Assembly: GCA_017619795.1 (NCBI GenBank)
Contig: JAFZRP010000112.1
Location: 48,550 to 112,549, forward strand
Reading direction: 5' to 3'
From: Treponema sp.
GTDB taxonomy: Bacteria; Spirochaetota; Spirochaetia; Treponematales; Treponemataceae
DNA: 64,000 bases
The translations under genes and the position numbers were made by a program. The notes beneath the pieces are model-generated. The model was not told the origin of the DNA. It made no database searches and saw only the letters and a program-made list of their open reading frames with translations. Positions 33,540 through 41,494 of this stretch are shown here, piece by piece; within the stretch, counting starts at the first letter, position 1, and each line of letters begins with the position of its first letter.

Positions 33540-35163
33540 AAGATTTTGGTTTAAGTTCGGAAAGCCAGCTTTTTTGTGTTTAATTCTCTTTTCAGCAATC
33601 TCTGCAAGAGTTTTCTGTCAGAATAAAGATGACTCTGCAGAGGAACTGTACGATAAAACACTTCAGGACAATTTCGTTATTGTTGAAGGAGTTCGTCCGC
33701 ACGAGCTTAATCCTCAGATTACAAGCTATGCCTCCGATTCTCAGCTGCTTACGGGGCTGTTCGAGGGGCTTTTTTCTTATAATCCAAAAACTCTTGAACC
33801 GGAATACGCAATTGCATCAGATTATAAAATCTCCCGTGATAAAAAACGCTGGACCTTCACTATCCGCCAGAATGCCCGCTACAGCAACGGTGAAAAAATT
33901 ACTGCCGATAGTGTCCGCGACTCCTGGCTTCAGCTGCTTGGTACAAAAGAAGCGCCTTATGCATCCTTGCTGGACGTTATTCGTAATGCCAGCGAATACA
34001 GACATGGTGAATGTAATATAGAAGAAGTTGGAATCTATGCACTTTCCGATTATGTTCTTACCGTTCATCTTGTAAAACCGGCAAATTATCTTCCAAGAGT
34101 TTTGTGCCACACTGCATTTTCTGTAATCCACAGAAATCCTACAGTTTACAGCGGTCCGTTCTTTCTTTACGACCGTGACGAAAACTCATATATATTGAAG
34201 AAAAATCCTTATTATTGGGATTTAGAACACACTTATTTAGAGCAAATTACTTATGTTCAGAGTGATGATGAAGAGGACTCAACGTTCTGTTTTAACACCG
34301 GGCTTGCAGACTGGGTAACCTCCAACATCAACTCAGAAAAAGTTCTTGATAAAAATGCGCTGAACCTTAGTGCCGAGTTTGCAACAAGCTTTTTGTTTTT
34401 TAAACACTCAAGCCGCCGTCCATCGTATGTGGCAGAAGGCTATTCCAGTGTCTGGGATTTTGTTGAGTTCCGTAATGCGCTTTTTGAAGCAATTCCTTGG
34501 GATGATTTACGTGCAAATACTTATGTTCCGGCAACAACGCTTGTTTATCCGCTTGGCGGTTATCCTACAGTAGAAGGCTATTCTTACACCGATTCTGCCG
34601 AAGCTTATGTTTTAATGAAGCAGGCTAGGGAAAAATATGGCGTAGAGCCGGACCGCATTCTTCCACTCGTCCTTGATATTTCAGAAAACAGCTTTACAGA
34701 AGATAAGCTTGAATTGTTGAAGAAGGCTTTTGAACCGCTTGGCGTAGAGCTTAAGGTTCGAACTTATCCTTCTGCTTATTATTTAAGAATAGTTGCTGAA
34801 TCAGATGCAGATTTGTTCTGTTATGTCTGGATCGGCGACTTTGCAGATCCTCTTGCATTCCTTGAACTGTTCCGAAGTGAATCTTCACTTAATGATTCAG
34901 GCTGGAGCAACCCGGAGTTTGATAAGCTTCTGGAAAAGGCAGCAATCGGTTCTGAAGAAGAAAGAATAAAGCTTCTCGCACAGGCAGAAACACTCCTGCT
35001 GGATAATTACGTTGTAGTTCCAATTCAGCACCCTGTTTCTTTTAATGTTATAGATTTGAACGAGGTTGGCGGCTGGTACTCAAATGCATTCGATATCCAC
35101 CCGCTCAAGTATCTGTACAAGAAGCAAGTTAAATGCAAAGTACCGAATATAGTACTTCGTTGA
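33526..35163 (+). CDS. Oligopeptide ABC transporter substrate-binding protein (SBP_bac_5 family)
   Basis: A 545-residue periplasmic peptide-binding protein of the OppA type. A basic start and hydrophobic stretch (A-F-L-C-L-I-L-F-S-A-I-S-A) form the signal peptide; the nearby Cys in R-V-F-C-Q does not make a standard lipobox. Family markers are LNPQITSYASDSQLLTGLFEGL, Y-A-I-A-S-D-Y-K-I-S-x-D-K-K-R-W-T-F-T-I-R, and N-x-x-Y-W-D near residue 230. The permease and ATPase genes are not adjacent, so it may serve a transporter encoded elsewhere or act in peptide sensing. It overlaps the unknown gene by 14 nt. Confidence 0.88.
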   Translation: MERYRRFWFKFGKPAFLCLILFSAISARVFCQNKDDSAEELYDKTLQDNFVIVEGVRPHELNPQITSYASDSQLLTGLFEGLFSYNPKTLEPEYAIASDYKISRDKKRWTFTIRQNARYSNGEKITADSVRDSWLQLLGTKEAPYASLLDVIRNASEYRHGECNIEEVGIYALSDYVLTVHLVKPANYLPRVLCHTAFSVIHRNPTVYSGPFFLYDRDENSYILKKNPYYWDLEHTYLEQITYVQSDDEEDSTFCFNTGLADWVTSNINSEKVLDKNALNLSAEFATSFLFFKHSSRRPSYVAEGYSSVWDFVEFRNALFEAIPWDDLRANTYVPATTLVYPLGGYPTVEGYSYTDSAEAYVLMKQAREKYGVEPDRILPLVLDISENSFTEDKLELLKKAFEPLGVELKVRTYPSAYYLRIVAESDADLFCYVWIGDFADPLAFLELFRSESSLNDSGWSNPEFDKLLEKAAIGSEEERIKLLAQAETLLLDNYVVVPIQHPVSFNVIDLNEVGGWYSNAFDIHPLKYLYKKQVKCKVPNIVLR

Positions 35164-35187
35164 AAATTTAGGAGTTTATCATTATAA

Positions 35188-35216
35188 TTTACGGATAATT
35201 TTTTACAATATATATA
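35188..35216 (+). promoter_or_regulatory. Promoter of ackA
   Basis: TTTACG (35188-35193), 17 nt and TATATA (35211-35216) precede ackA, which also has an AGAGGA ribosome-binding site about 9 nt before the ATG. Confidence 0.45.
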
Positions 35217-35230
35217 GAGGAAAATGAGAT

Positions 35231-36571
35231 ATGGTAATTTTAACATTGAACTGCGGTTCATCATCTGCAAAGTATCAGGTTTACGACTGGGATAACAAAG
35301 AAGTTATGGCCAACGGTGTTGTAGAGAGAATTGGTATTGACGGTTCCTGCATCACACACAAGGCAAAGGGTAAGAAGACTGAAATTGAAAGTCCTTGTCC
35401 TACACACAAAGAAGCAATTGAACTTATTATGAAGGAAATAACAGATCCAGAAGTTGGCGTTATTTCTGATATGAGCATTATTGGTGCTGTTGGCCACCGC
35501 GTTCTCCATGGCGGCGACAAGTTCACAAAGTCAGTAATCATCACACCGGAAGTTCTCGAAACCTTCCGCTCTGTTCAGGATTTGGGACCTTTGCACAACC
35601 CTGCAAACATTATGGGTATTGAGGCAGCTCAGAAGGTTCTTCCAAATGTTCCTCACTGCGCTATTATGGATACAGCATGGCATCAGACAATGCCTGACTA
35701 TGCCTTTATGTATGCAATCCCACGTGAGTGGTATACAAAATACGCTGCAAGAAAATACGGCTTCCATGGAACTTCTTTCCTTTATACTTCAAAACGTGCA
35801 GCTGTTCTTCTTGGAAAACAGCCTAAAGATACAAATGTAATTATCTGCCACATTGGTAACGGTGCTTCTGTTTGTGCTGTTAAGAATGGACAGTGCTACG
35901 ACACTTCAATGGGACTTACTCCACTTGATGGTCTTGTAATGGGAACCCGTTCAGGCGAAGTTGACCCGGCGCTTCCTTTCTATATCATGAGAAAAACTGG
36001 AATGACAGCCGACGAAATGGATAAGGCTTTGAACAAAAAGTCAGGCTTGCTCGGTATTACAGAAAAATATGCAGACCGCCGCGACATTGAAGTTGCTACA
36101 GCTGCAGGCGACAAGCTTTCTGAGCTTTCTATTGATATGGAAGCTTACAGACTTAAGAAATATGTTGGTTCATATATGGCTGCTCTTGGTCACGTAGATG
36201 CAATTGTATTTACAGCCGGAGTAGGCGAGCGTTCACCAATTATCCGCAAGCGTTCTCTTGAAGGTCTTGAGGAGTTTGGAATTAAGATTGACTTGCAGAA
36301 GAATGAGTGGTCATTCACAGGAAATGCAGAAACCTGTATCTCCGCCGACGACTCAAAGGTAAAGATTTTCGTAATCCCTACAGACGAAGAGCTTGTAATG
36401 ACAGAAGATGCTTATGCTCTTATGAAAGGCACTTATGACGTTCATACAAACTTTACTTACAGCTTCCAGTCTCCGGATTATGTAAACAAGGCTCGTGTTG
36501 AAGGTTTGAAGGGCGATTTAGTTAAACGTCCTCATATTGCTGATATTCAGGCATTCCCGCCTAAAAAATAA
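35231..36571 (+). CDS. ackA: Acetate kinase
   Basis: Converts acetyl phosphate and ADP to acetate and ATP, the last step of acetate fermentation. The 446-residue chain begins with the family signature [16 protein letters not shown]. Others are [10 protein letters not shown] (about residue 92), the catalytic Asp in [13 protein letters not shown] (about 146), RKYGFHGTS (about 180), [16 protein letters not shown] (about 206), and the phosphate-binding GVGERSP near residue 332. It is slightly longer than the usual 400 residues because of a C-terminal tail. No phosphotransacetylase gene is next to it; the envelope protein gene follows by 22 nt. Confidence 0.96.
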   Translation: MVILTLNCGSSSAKYQVYDWDNKEVMANGVVERIGIDGSCITHKAKGKKTEIESPCPTHKEAIELIMKEITDPEVGVISDMSIIGAVGHRVLHGGDKFTKSVIITPEVLETFRSVQDLGPLHNPANIMGIEAAQKVLPNVPHCAIMDTAWHQTMPDYAFMYAIPREWYTKYAARKYGFHGTSFLYTSKRAAVLLGKQPKDTNVIICHIGNGASVCAVKNGQCYDTSMGLTPLDGLVMGTRSGEVDPALPFYIMRKTGMTADEMDKALNKKSGLLGITEKYADRRDIEVATAAGDKLSELSIDMEAYRLKKYVGSYMAALGHVDAIVFTAGVGERSPIIRKRSLEGLEEFGIKIDLQKNEWSFTGNAETCISADDSKVKIFVIPTDEELVMTEDAYALMKGTYDVHTNFTYSFQSPDYVNKARVEGLKGDLVKRPHIADIQAFPPKK

Positions 36572-36593
36572 CATAAACCAAGCGAGATAGTTT

Positions 36594-39500
36594 ATGAAAA
36601 AGCTGGTGGCCGTTTTTTTAGTTCTTTTTTCTCTGGGACTTTCCCTTGCTGCTCAAACTACAGGGGTTACTTCTTCTAGTGGTAGCAGCGAAATAGGGCA
36701 GATTGAAACTTTTTCCTGGGAAGAAGTTCCAAAGGCAAGAAAATACGGCGTTGATATTGAACGACTGAATGAGAAGGGCAAATGGGTTAAGTTCTACTCA
36801 AAAGAAATCCGAAAGACTTCTATAGAAGTAGAACTACCACCAGGAAGCTACAGAATCGCCATTTCTACGTTCAATATCCTCGGTAAAAAAACAGCCTCCG
36901 ACTGGACTAATTTCTATGTACTCGATGAAGGAACCCCATATCTCTTTGACAATTACTATAAAAAGCCAAGCGATTGGAAGGTTCCAGTCCTGTACATAGA
37001 TTATAAAGGCAAAGACCTTCAGTCTGTTCCAGGTTCTAAAAACTTTATAACCGCAGAAAAAGGTTTTGACGACAACACCTTCTTTATAAAAGGAAAGCAT
37101 CTTTCTTCACCAGATTTAAAATTTTATCTTGTTCCGTCAGATAAGGCACTGGATGGTGGAAAAGAATACATTCCGTTCTATACAGACAGAAAAGAAGTAC
37201 CGCTTACAGTTGTAAAAAAAGATGCTGTAAAGGGCGGTGTTTATGTTTCTTACGATAAGAAATTACTTTATTCAGGCTATTATTCTCTGGAAGCAAGAAA
37301 CGGTATGTCAAAGGATTCTCTCGGTATTCTTGTTCTTGCCGACCGTCCTTTGAGTATTGCTCCGTTTAATTTTGAACAGGATTTACGCTACAAGGTTAAT
37401 GCATTAAATGCTGATGGATCAAGTGAAATCCGATTTGCGGTAATAGGAAAGGGCTTTGATTCTAATACAAAGTTTTCTCTTGTTCCTACAGATACAGCGG
37501 GTATTGATTATCCTTATGCGATAAATAAAGACAGAAGTATTGTAGCCATCAATCTTAAAGATAAAGTCAGTGTAAATGAAGATGGAACAGTAAGGCTTGA
37601 GTTTACCTGCAGTGCAAGAGATATTAAAACCGGCTACTATTATATTCAGGCTGATAATGATAATAAAGAAACTGCTCATGCATTAATTCTTATCAAAATG
37701 CCTCTTTTAAAAGAGTCAGATGTCATAATAAATAAAATCGCTACAAAGTATAATAAGAGATCTAAAAAGCTTGATTTTACTGTTAAGGGCGAAAATCTTG
37801 ATAAAGCAAAAGCAATAACTCTGGTTTCTGAATATTCTTTGGAAAACGGCGGTAACGTTAAGATTCCGCTTAAGATTTCAAAATCAGCAATACCGGGTAC
37901 AAAGTTTGTTACAGCTCTTGATCCGGGTTCTGTAATTTTCGGCGATTATATGGTGCTTATAGAAACTGCTTCGGGAGTAGTTAGAGAGTTCTTTACTATA
38001 GATAAGCATTTTAAAGCCAGAATCATTTCTATGAACGACATTAAGGCAGATAAAAAGTTCCTTATGCCGGAAGGCGACGGTACAGAAGAAATTGATTTTA
38101 CAAGTGATGCTCCTGCGAAGGTAACCTTTGTTGACGGCGAAACAACTGTAACGGCAAAGAAGCCTTCTTTATTCCCGTATATTCGATTCTCTGCCGCTTC
38201 TACTAAAACAGCAGTTAATGAACATGGCTTGGATTTTGACCTTAGATTTGAACAGGATATTTTCAATAACGGCTGGGTTGGTCTTGGACTTGGAGTAAAG
38301 AGCAACAGGTGCGGCTTCTTTGACAGTACTTACACAGTTGATGGATCTACTGTTCATATAGAAGAGCAGATACTTCCTGATTTTGGTATTGAACTTCATA
38401 CAAAGTTCCTTATTTCAAAGGATATGTTCTGTCCTTATCTTGGCGGTGCTGTAGGTTACAATTTAGTGAACCCTGCTACAGGTCTTGAGTTCTCAAATCT
38501 TTTCTCAAAAATCGGCGACGACGGATTTATAAATGCGGGCGATTTTTATGCTATAGGTTATATTGGAGTTACACTCATAGAAATCCTGGATTTCAGATTT
38601 AATTTTGAATTCCATAATCTCTTAAAAGATTCTGAATTTAATTATATGAGAAGTAACTTTGCTCTGGGTGTAAGAATGCCAATAAGAAGGTCTGTATACA
38701 CCAGAAAGGTAGTAACTCAGGGTGCCGTAGTTACTAAGAATGGCGAAGTACGGGGCGAAGATTACAATAACCTTTCAAAGCTTACATTCCTTGAATTTGA
38801 TGAAGGTGTTACAGAAGTCAGCGGTTTTGAAGGTTACAATGCAATTCAAAAGCTTTCCTTCCCGTCAACACTTGAAACAATTGGAGACCGCGCATTCAAG
38901 AATTGTTCAAATCTGGAATCTGTACGCATATTTGGAAATGGTCTTACATATATTGGTGATGAAGCCTTTGCCGGAGATACATCTACACTTGCAATCTCAA
39001 TTCCTGCTTCTGTAACATACATTGGAAAAGATGCTTTTGCCGGCTGGACAGATGGACAGGTAATTACCCTTATGTGGAATGCTGATGATAAGGTAAAACG
39101 CGATTTAACTGGACTTAAAGATACAGGTGCTACAATTCTGTATCTGGATGGAACTCCTGCAGAAGGTTTTGCATATAAAACAAGCTTTGAAGACGAAAAG
39201 AACTGGAAGAGCTTCAGCGGAATAAGTTATACCCGCGGTACAATGTCATACAAGGAGGCTTATCATACAGCAATTCATCTGAAAGGCTTTGTACACGATA
39301 CAGATGAAGCAGAAGCTGCAAAATTAACTAACAGCAAGCTTGCCGAAGCAATAAAGGATAAATCGAAGGTTAAGTTTAAGGTTTATGGCGACGGCAATAA
39401 ATATATGTTCTATGTAAAAACATCTGGTGATGGTTATTTTGCGACCGAGTTTAATACAAAAGATAAAGGTTTCACAGAAGTTACCATACCGTTAAAGTCA

Positions 39501-39635
39501 TTAACAAAACGTGAATATTCAAAACAAAAGAAATATGACGGAAGTGATATTGTATTTGCACAGGTTATTCCTGTAGGTAAAGAAGGTAGAGTTCCTGCTT
39601 GTACCGCTTACTTCTTTGATTTCGAGGTGGAATAA
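36594..39635 (+). CDS. Exported multi-domain envelope protein (Fn3-like, barrel-like, leucine-rich and CIA30-like parts)
   Basis: A 1013-residue exported protein. The signal peptide is MKKLVAVFLVLFSLGLSLAA. An Fn3-like domain follows (about residues 35-110), then repeated beta-sandwich segments (about 150-500). Residues of about 525-700 alternate hydrophobic and polar residues with many aromatic ends, like an outer-membrane barrel. A short LRR_5/BspA segment (I-G-D-R-A-F-K-N-C-S-N-L) lies near 735-840. The C-terminal 150 residues (SFEDEKNWKSFSG, then K-F-K-V-Y-G-D-G and I-P-L-K-S-L) look like a CIA30/galactose-binding jelly roll. The stop codon overlaps the cyclase start. An envelope sensor or carbohydrate-binding role is inferred. 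Confidence 0.72.
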   Translation: MKKLVAVFLVLFSLGLSLAAQTTGVTSSSGSSEIGQIETFSWEEVPKARKYGVDIERLNEKGKWVKFYSKEIRKTSIEVELPPGSYRIAISTFNILGKKTASDWTNFYVLDEGTPYLFDNYYKKPSDWKVPVLYIDYKGKDLQSVPGSKNFITAEKGFDDNTFFIKGKHLSSPDLKFYLVPSDKALDGGKEYIPFYTDRKEVPLTVVKKDAVKGGVYVSYDKKLLYSGYYSLEARNGMSKDSLGILVLADRPLSIAPFNFEQDLRYKVNALNADGSSEIRFAVIGKGFDSNTKFSLVPTDTAGIDYPYAINKDRSIVAINLKDKVSVNEDGTVRLEFTCSARDIKTGYYYIQADNDNKETAHALILIKMPLLKESDVIINKIATKYNKRSKKLDFTVKGENLDKAKAITLVSEYSLENGGNVKIPLKISKSAIPGTKFVTALDPGSVIFGDYMVLIETASGVVREFFTIDKHFKARIISMNDIKADKKFLMPEGDGTEEIDFTSDAPAKVTFVDGETTVTAKKPSLFPYIRFSAASTKTAVNEHGLDFDLRFEQDIFNNGWVGLGLGVKSNRCGFFDSTYTVDGSTVHIEEQILPDFGIELHTKFLISKDMFCPYLGGAVGYNLVNPATGLEFSNLFSKIGDDGFINAGDFYAIGYIGVTLIEILDFRFNFEFHNLLKDSEFNYMRSNFALGVRMPIRRSVYTRKVVTQGAVVTKNGEVRGEDYNNLSKLTFLEFDEGVTEVSGFEGYNAIQKLSFPSTLETIGDRAFKNCSNLESVRIFGNGLTYIGDEAFAGDTSTLAISIPASVTYIGKDAFAGWTDGQVITLMWNADDKVKRDLTGLKDTGATILYLDGTPAEGFAYKTSFEDEKNWKSFSGISYTRGTMSYKEAYHTAIHLKGFVHDTDEAEAAKLTNSKLAEAIKDKSKVKFKVYGDGNKYMFYVKTSGDGYFATEFNTKDKGFTEVTIPLKSLTKREYSKQKKYDGSDIVFAQVIPVGKEGRVPACTAYFFDFEVE

Positions 39636-41494
39636 TGAAACAGACAAAACAGAATAGAGTAAAGGTTCCTATAAGTCTTAAGCTTGTCTCAATTTTTTCG
39701 GTTCTTGTAATTGTAATTCTTGTTTCCATTACGTATATGGTTTCTACCATTGTCCGCGATGATGAGCGTAAAAAAGCAGAGGAGAATAACCTTACAATCA
39801 ATACACGTTCTGCACAGACAATAGAAAACTCAATCTTAAATGCACAGGCAAACGCTAACGGATTTTTCAATACACTTCTTCTTTTGGAAAGCGAAGAAGA
39901 TTATAAAAAAAAAGCTGAACTGTTGTTTGAAGATTACTGCCAGAGAAATAAATCTACTGTATTCCTTTATTCTTCTGATATTGGAATGAACGCAAATGCC
40001 GCTTTCTTAAAGGCTCATTCAGATTTGTCTTATACCTTTACCAATTGGCTTGATAAAAATCCTGGAATAAAAACCTCAGTTTCAAAAGGTGAGTTTGTAA
40101 TAAAAAATATTTCGCCTCTGTTTAATCAGGCAATTATATGTATTCTTTTCCCGCATTATAATTCAGTTACTCAAAAGTCAGATTTTGTTGCAGTTGCCTT
40201 CTTTGTAGACGACCTTGCCGAAATCTTGAGTACAGGTTCATACAATACATCTTTCCTAATTAATAAGGATGGTGATGTACTTATTCATGCAGTAGAAGAA
40301 AAAATGCTTAAGGGTATGAATGTTTCTTACCTGGAAGCAGTTCAGAAAATAAAAGCAACTAACACAGATAAGAGTCAGTATCTTTTACCAGATGAAAACG
40401 GCGAAAGATGGTTCTATGCGTTTAACAGAATTGTAGGTGATATGGCTGTATTAACCTGTGTTTCAGAAGCCGATGTATTTGAAGCTATTAACAGAACGAC
40501 TTATAGAATCATTCTGCTTTCAATTGCTGTACTGTTTCTTTCTATTATAATAATCAGATTCTTTAGTAAGACAATTTCCCGCCCGATTGCAACTCTTGTA
40601 GATGCAACAAAACAGATTGGTGCCGGTAATTACGAACTTGATCTTAAGCCAAAAACAAAAGATGAAATTGGTTTCCTTACAACAAACTTTATGGACATGA
40701 CCGAAGGTCTTTCTGAAAGAAACCGACTTATGAATACGTTCACAAGATTCACAAATAAATATATTGCCGAAAAGGCAGCAAAAGGTGAGCTTAAGCCGGG
40801 TGGAGAACGAAAGAATGCAACAATCTTCTTCTCAGATATCCGATCATTTACAGCACTTTCAGAAAAGCTTACTCCAGACGAAGTTGTAGAGTTCTTGAAT
40901 GAATATTTTGCACGAATGTGCGAGTGTGTTGATAAAACTAACGGTATTGTTGATAAGTTTATTGGTGATGCAGTTATGGCAGTTTGGGGTGCACCAGAGT
41001 CTGCCGGTTCAGCAGAAGCCGATGCCTGGAACGCAGTAAAGGCCGCCCTTATGATGCGAATTGCCCTTTATCATCTAAATCAGAAACGAATAGCAACAGG
41101 CAAGAACCCTATTAAAATAGGTTGTGGAATTAACACTGGTCCTATAGTTGCCGGTCAGATTGGTTCGGAAGGTCACATGAACTACACCGTTATTGGCGAT
41201 ACAGTAAACCTTGCCAGCCGAACAGAAGCGCTGAATAAGCCTTTTGCTACAGATATTCTTATTACAGAAAATACATATAAGCTCATAAAGGATAAGATTA
41301 TTGTTGAAGAAATGCCTGGTGTTCACGTAAAGGGCAAAACCGATGCAATAAAAATGTATGCAGTTGTAAATGCTGTTGGAGTTAGAGGTCCTGCTGATGT
41401 TCACGAAATGCGTGAGTTCCTTGGTTGGGATGAACCAGATCTTGGTAAGGTAAGCACAGATGAAGAAGAAAAGAAATACAAGATTGACGGCTAA
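39635..41494 (+). CDS. Membrane-bound class III adenylate cyclase
   Basis: A 619-residue cAMP-forming enzyme. Transmembrane helices near residues 15-38 and 288-310 enclose a periplasmic Cache-like sensor; a HAMP domain (S-R-P-I-A-T-L-V-D-A-T) follows and the catalytic domain starts near residue 385. Metal-binding Asp residues lie in IFFSDIRSFT and FIGDAVMAVWG. The Lys in VDKFIGD and the Thr in YTVIGDTVNLASR are the adenine-selecting pair of class IIIb cyclases, and N-L-A-S-R gives the transition-state Asn and Arg. Its ATG overlaps the previous stop (TAATG) and its end overlaps the FecR gene by 35 nt, so the three are translated together. Confidence 0.92.
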   Translation: MKQTKQNRVKVPISLKLVSIFSVLVIVILVSITYMVSTIVRDDERKKAEENNLTINTRSAQTIENSILNAQANANGFFNTLLLLESEEDYKKKAELLFEDYCQRNKSTVFLYSSDIGMNANAAFLKAHSDLSYTFTNWLDKNPGIKTSVSKGEFVIKNISPLFNQAIICILFPHYNSVTQKSDFVAVAFFVDDLAEILSTGSYNTSFLINKDGDVLIHAVEEKMLKGMNVSYLEAVQKIKATNTDKSQYLLPDENGERWFYAFNRIVGDMAVLTCVSEADVFEAINRTTYRIILLSIAVLFLSIIIIRFFSKTISRPIATLVDATKQIGAGNYELDLKPKTKDEIGFLTTNFMDMTEGLSERNRLMNTFTRFTNKYIAEKAAKGELKPGGERKNATIFFSDIRSFTALSEKLTPDEVVEFLNEYFARMCECVDKTNGIVDKFIGDAVMAVWGAPESAGSAEADAWNAVKAALMMRIALYHLNQKRIATGKNPIKIGCGINTGPIVAGQIGSEGHMNYTVIGDTVNLASRTEALNKPFATDILITENTYKLIKDKIIVEEMPGVHVKGKTDAIKMYAVVNAVGVRGPADVHEMREFLGWDEPDLGKVSTDEEEKKYKIDG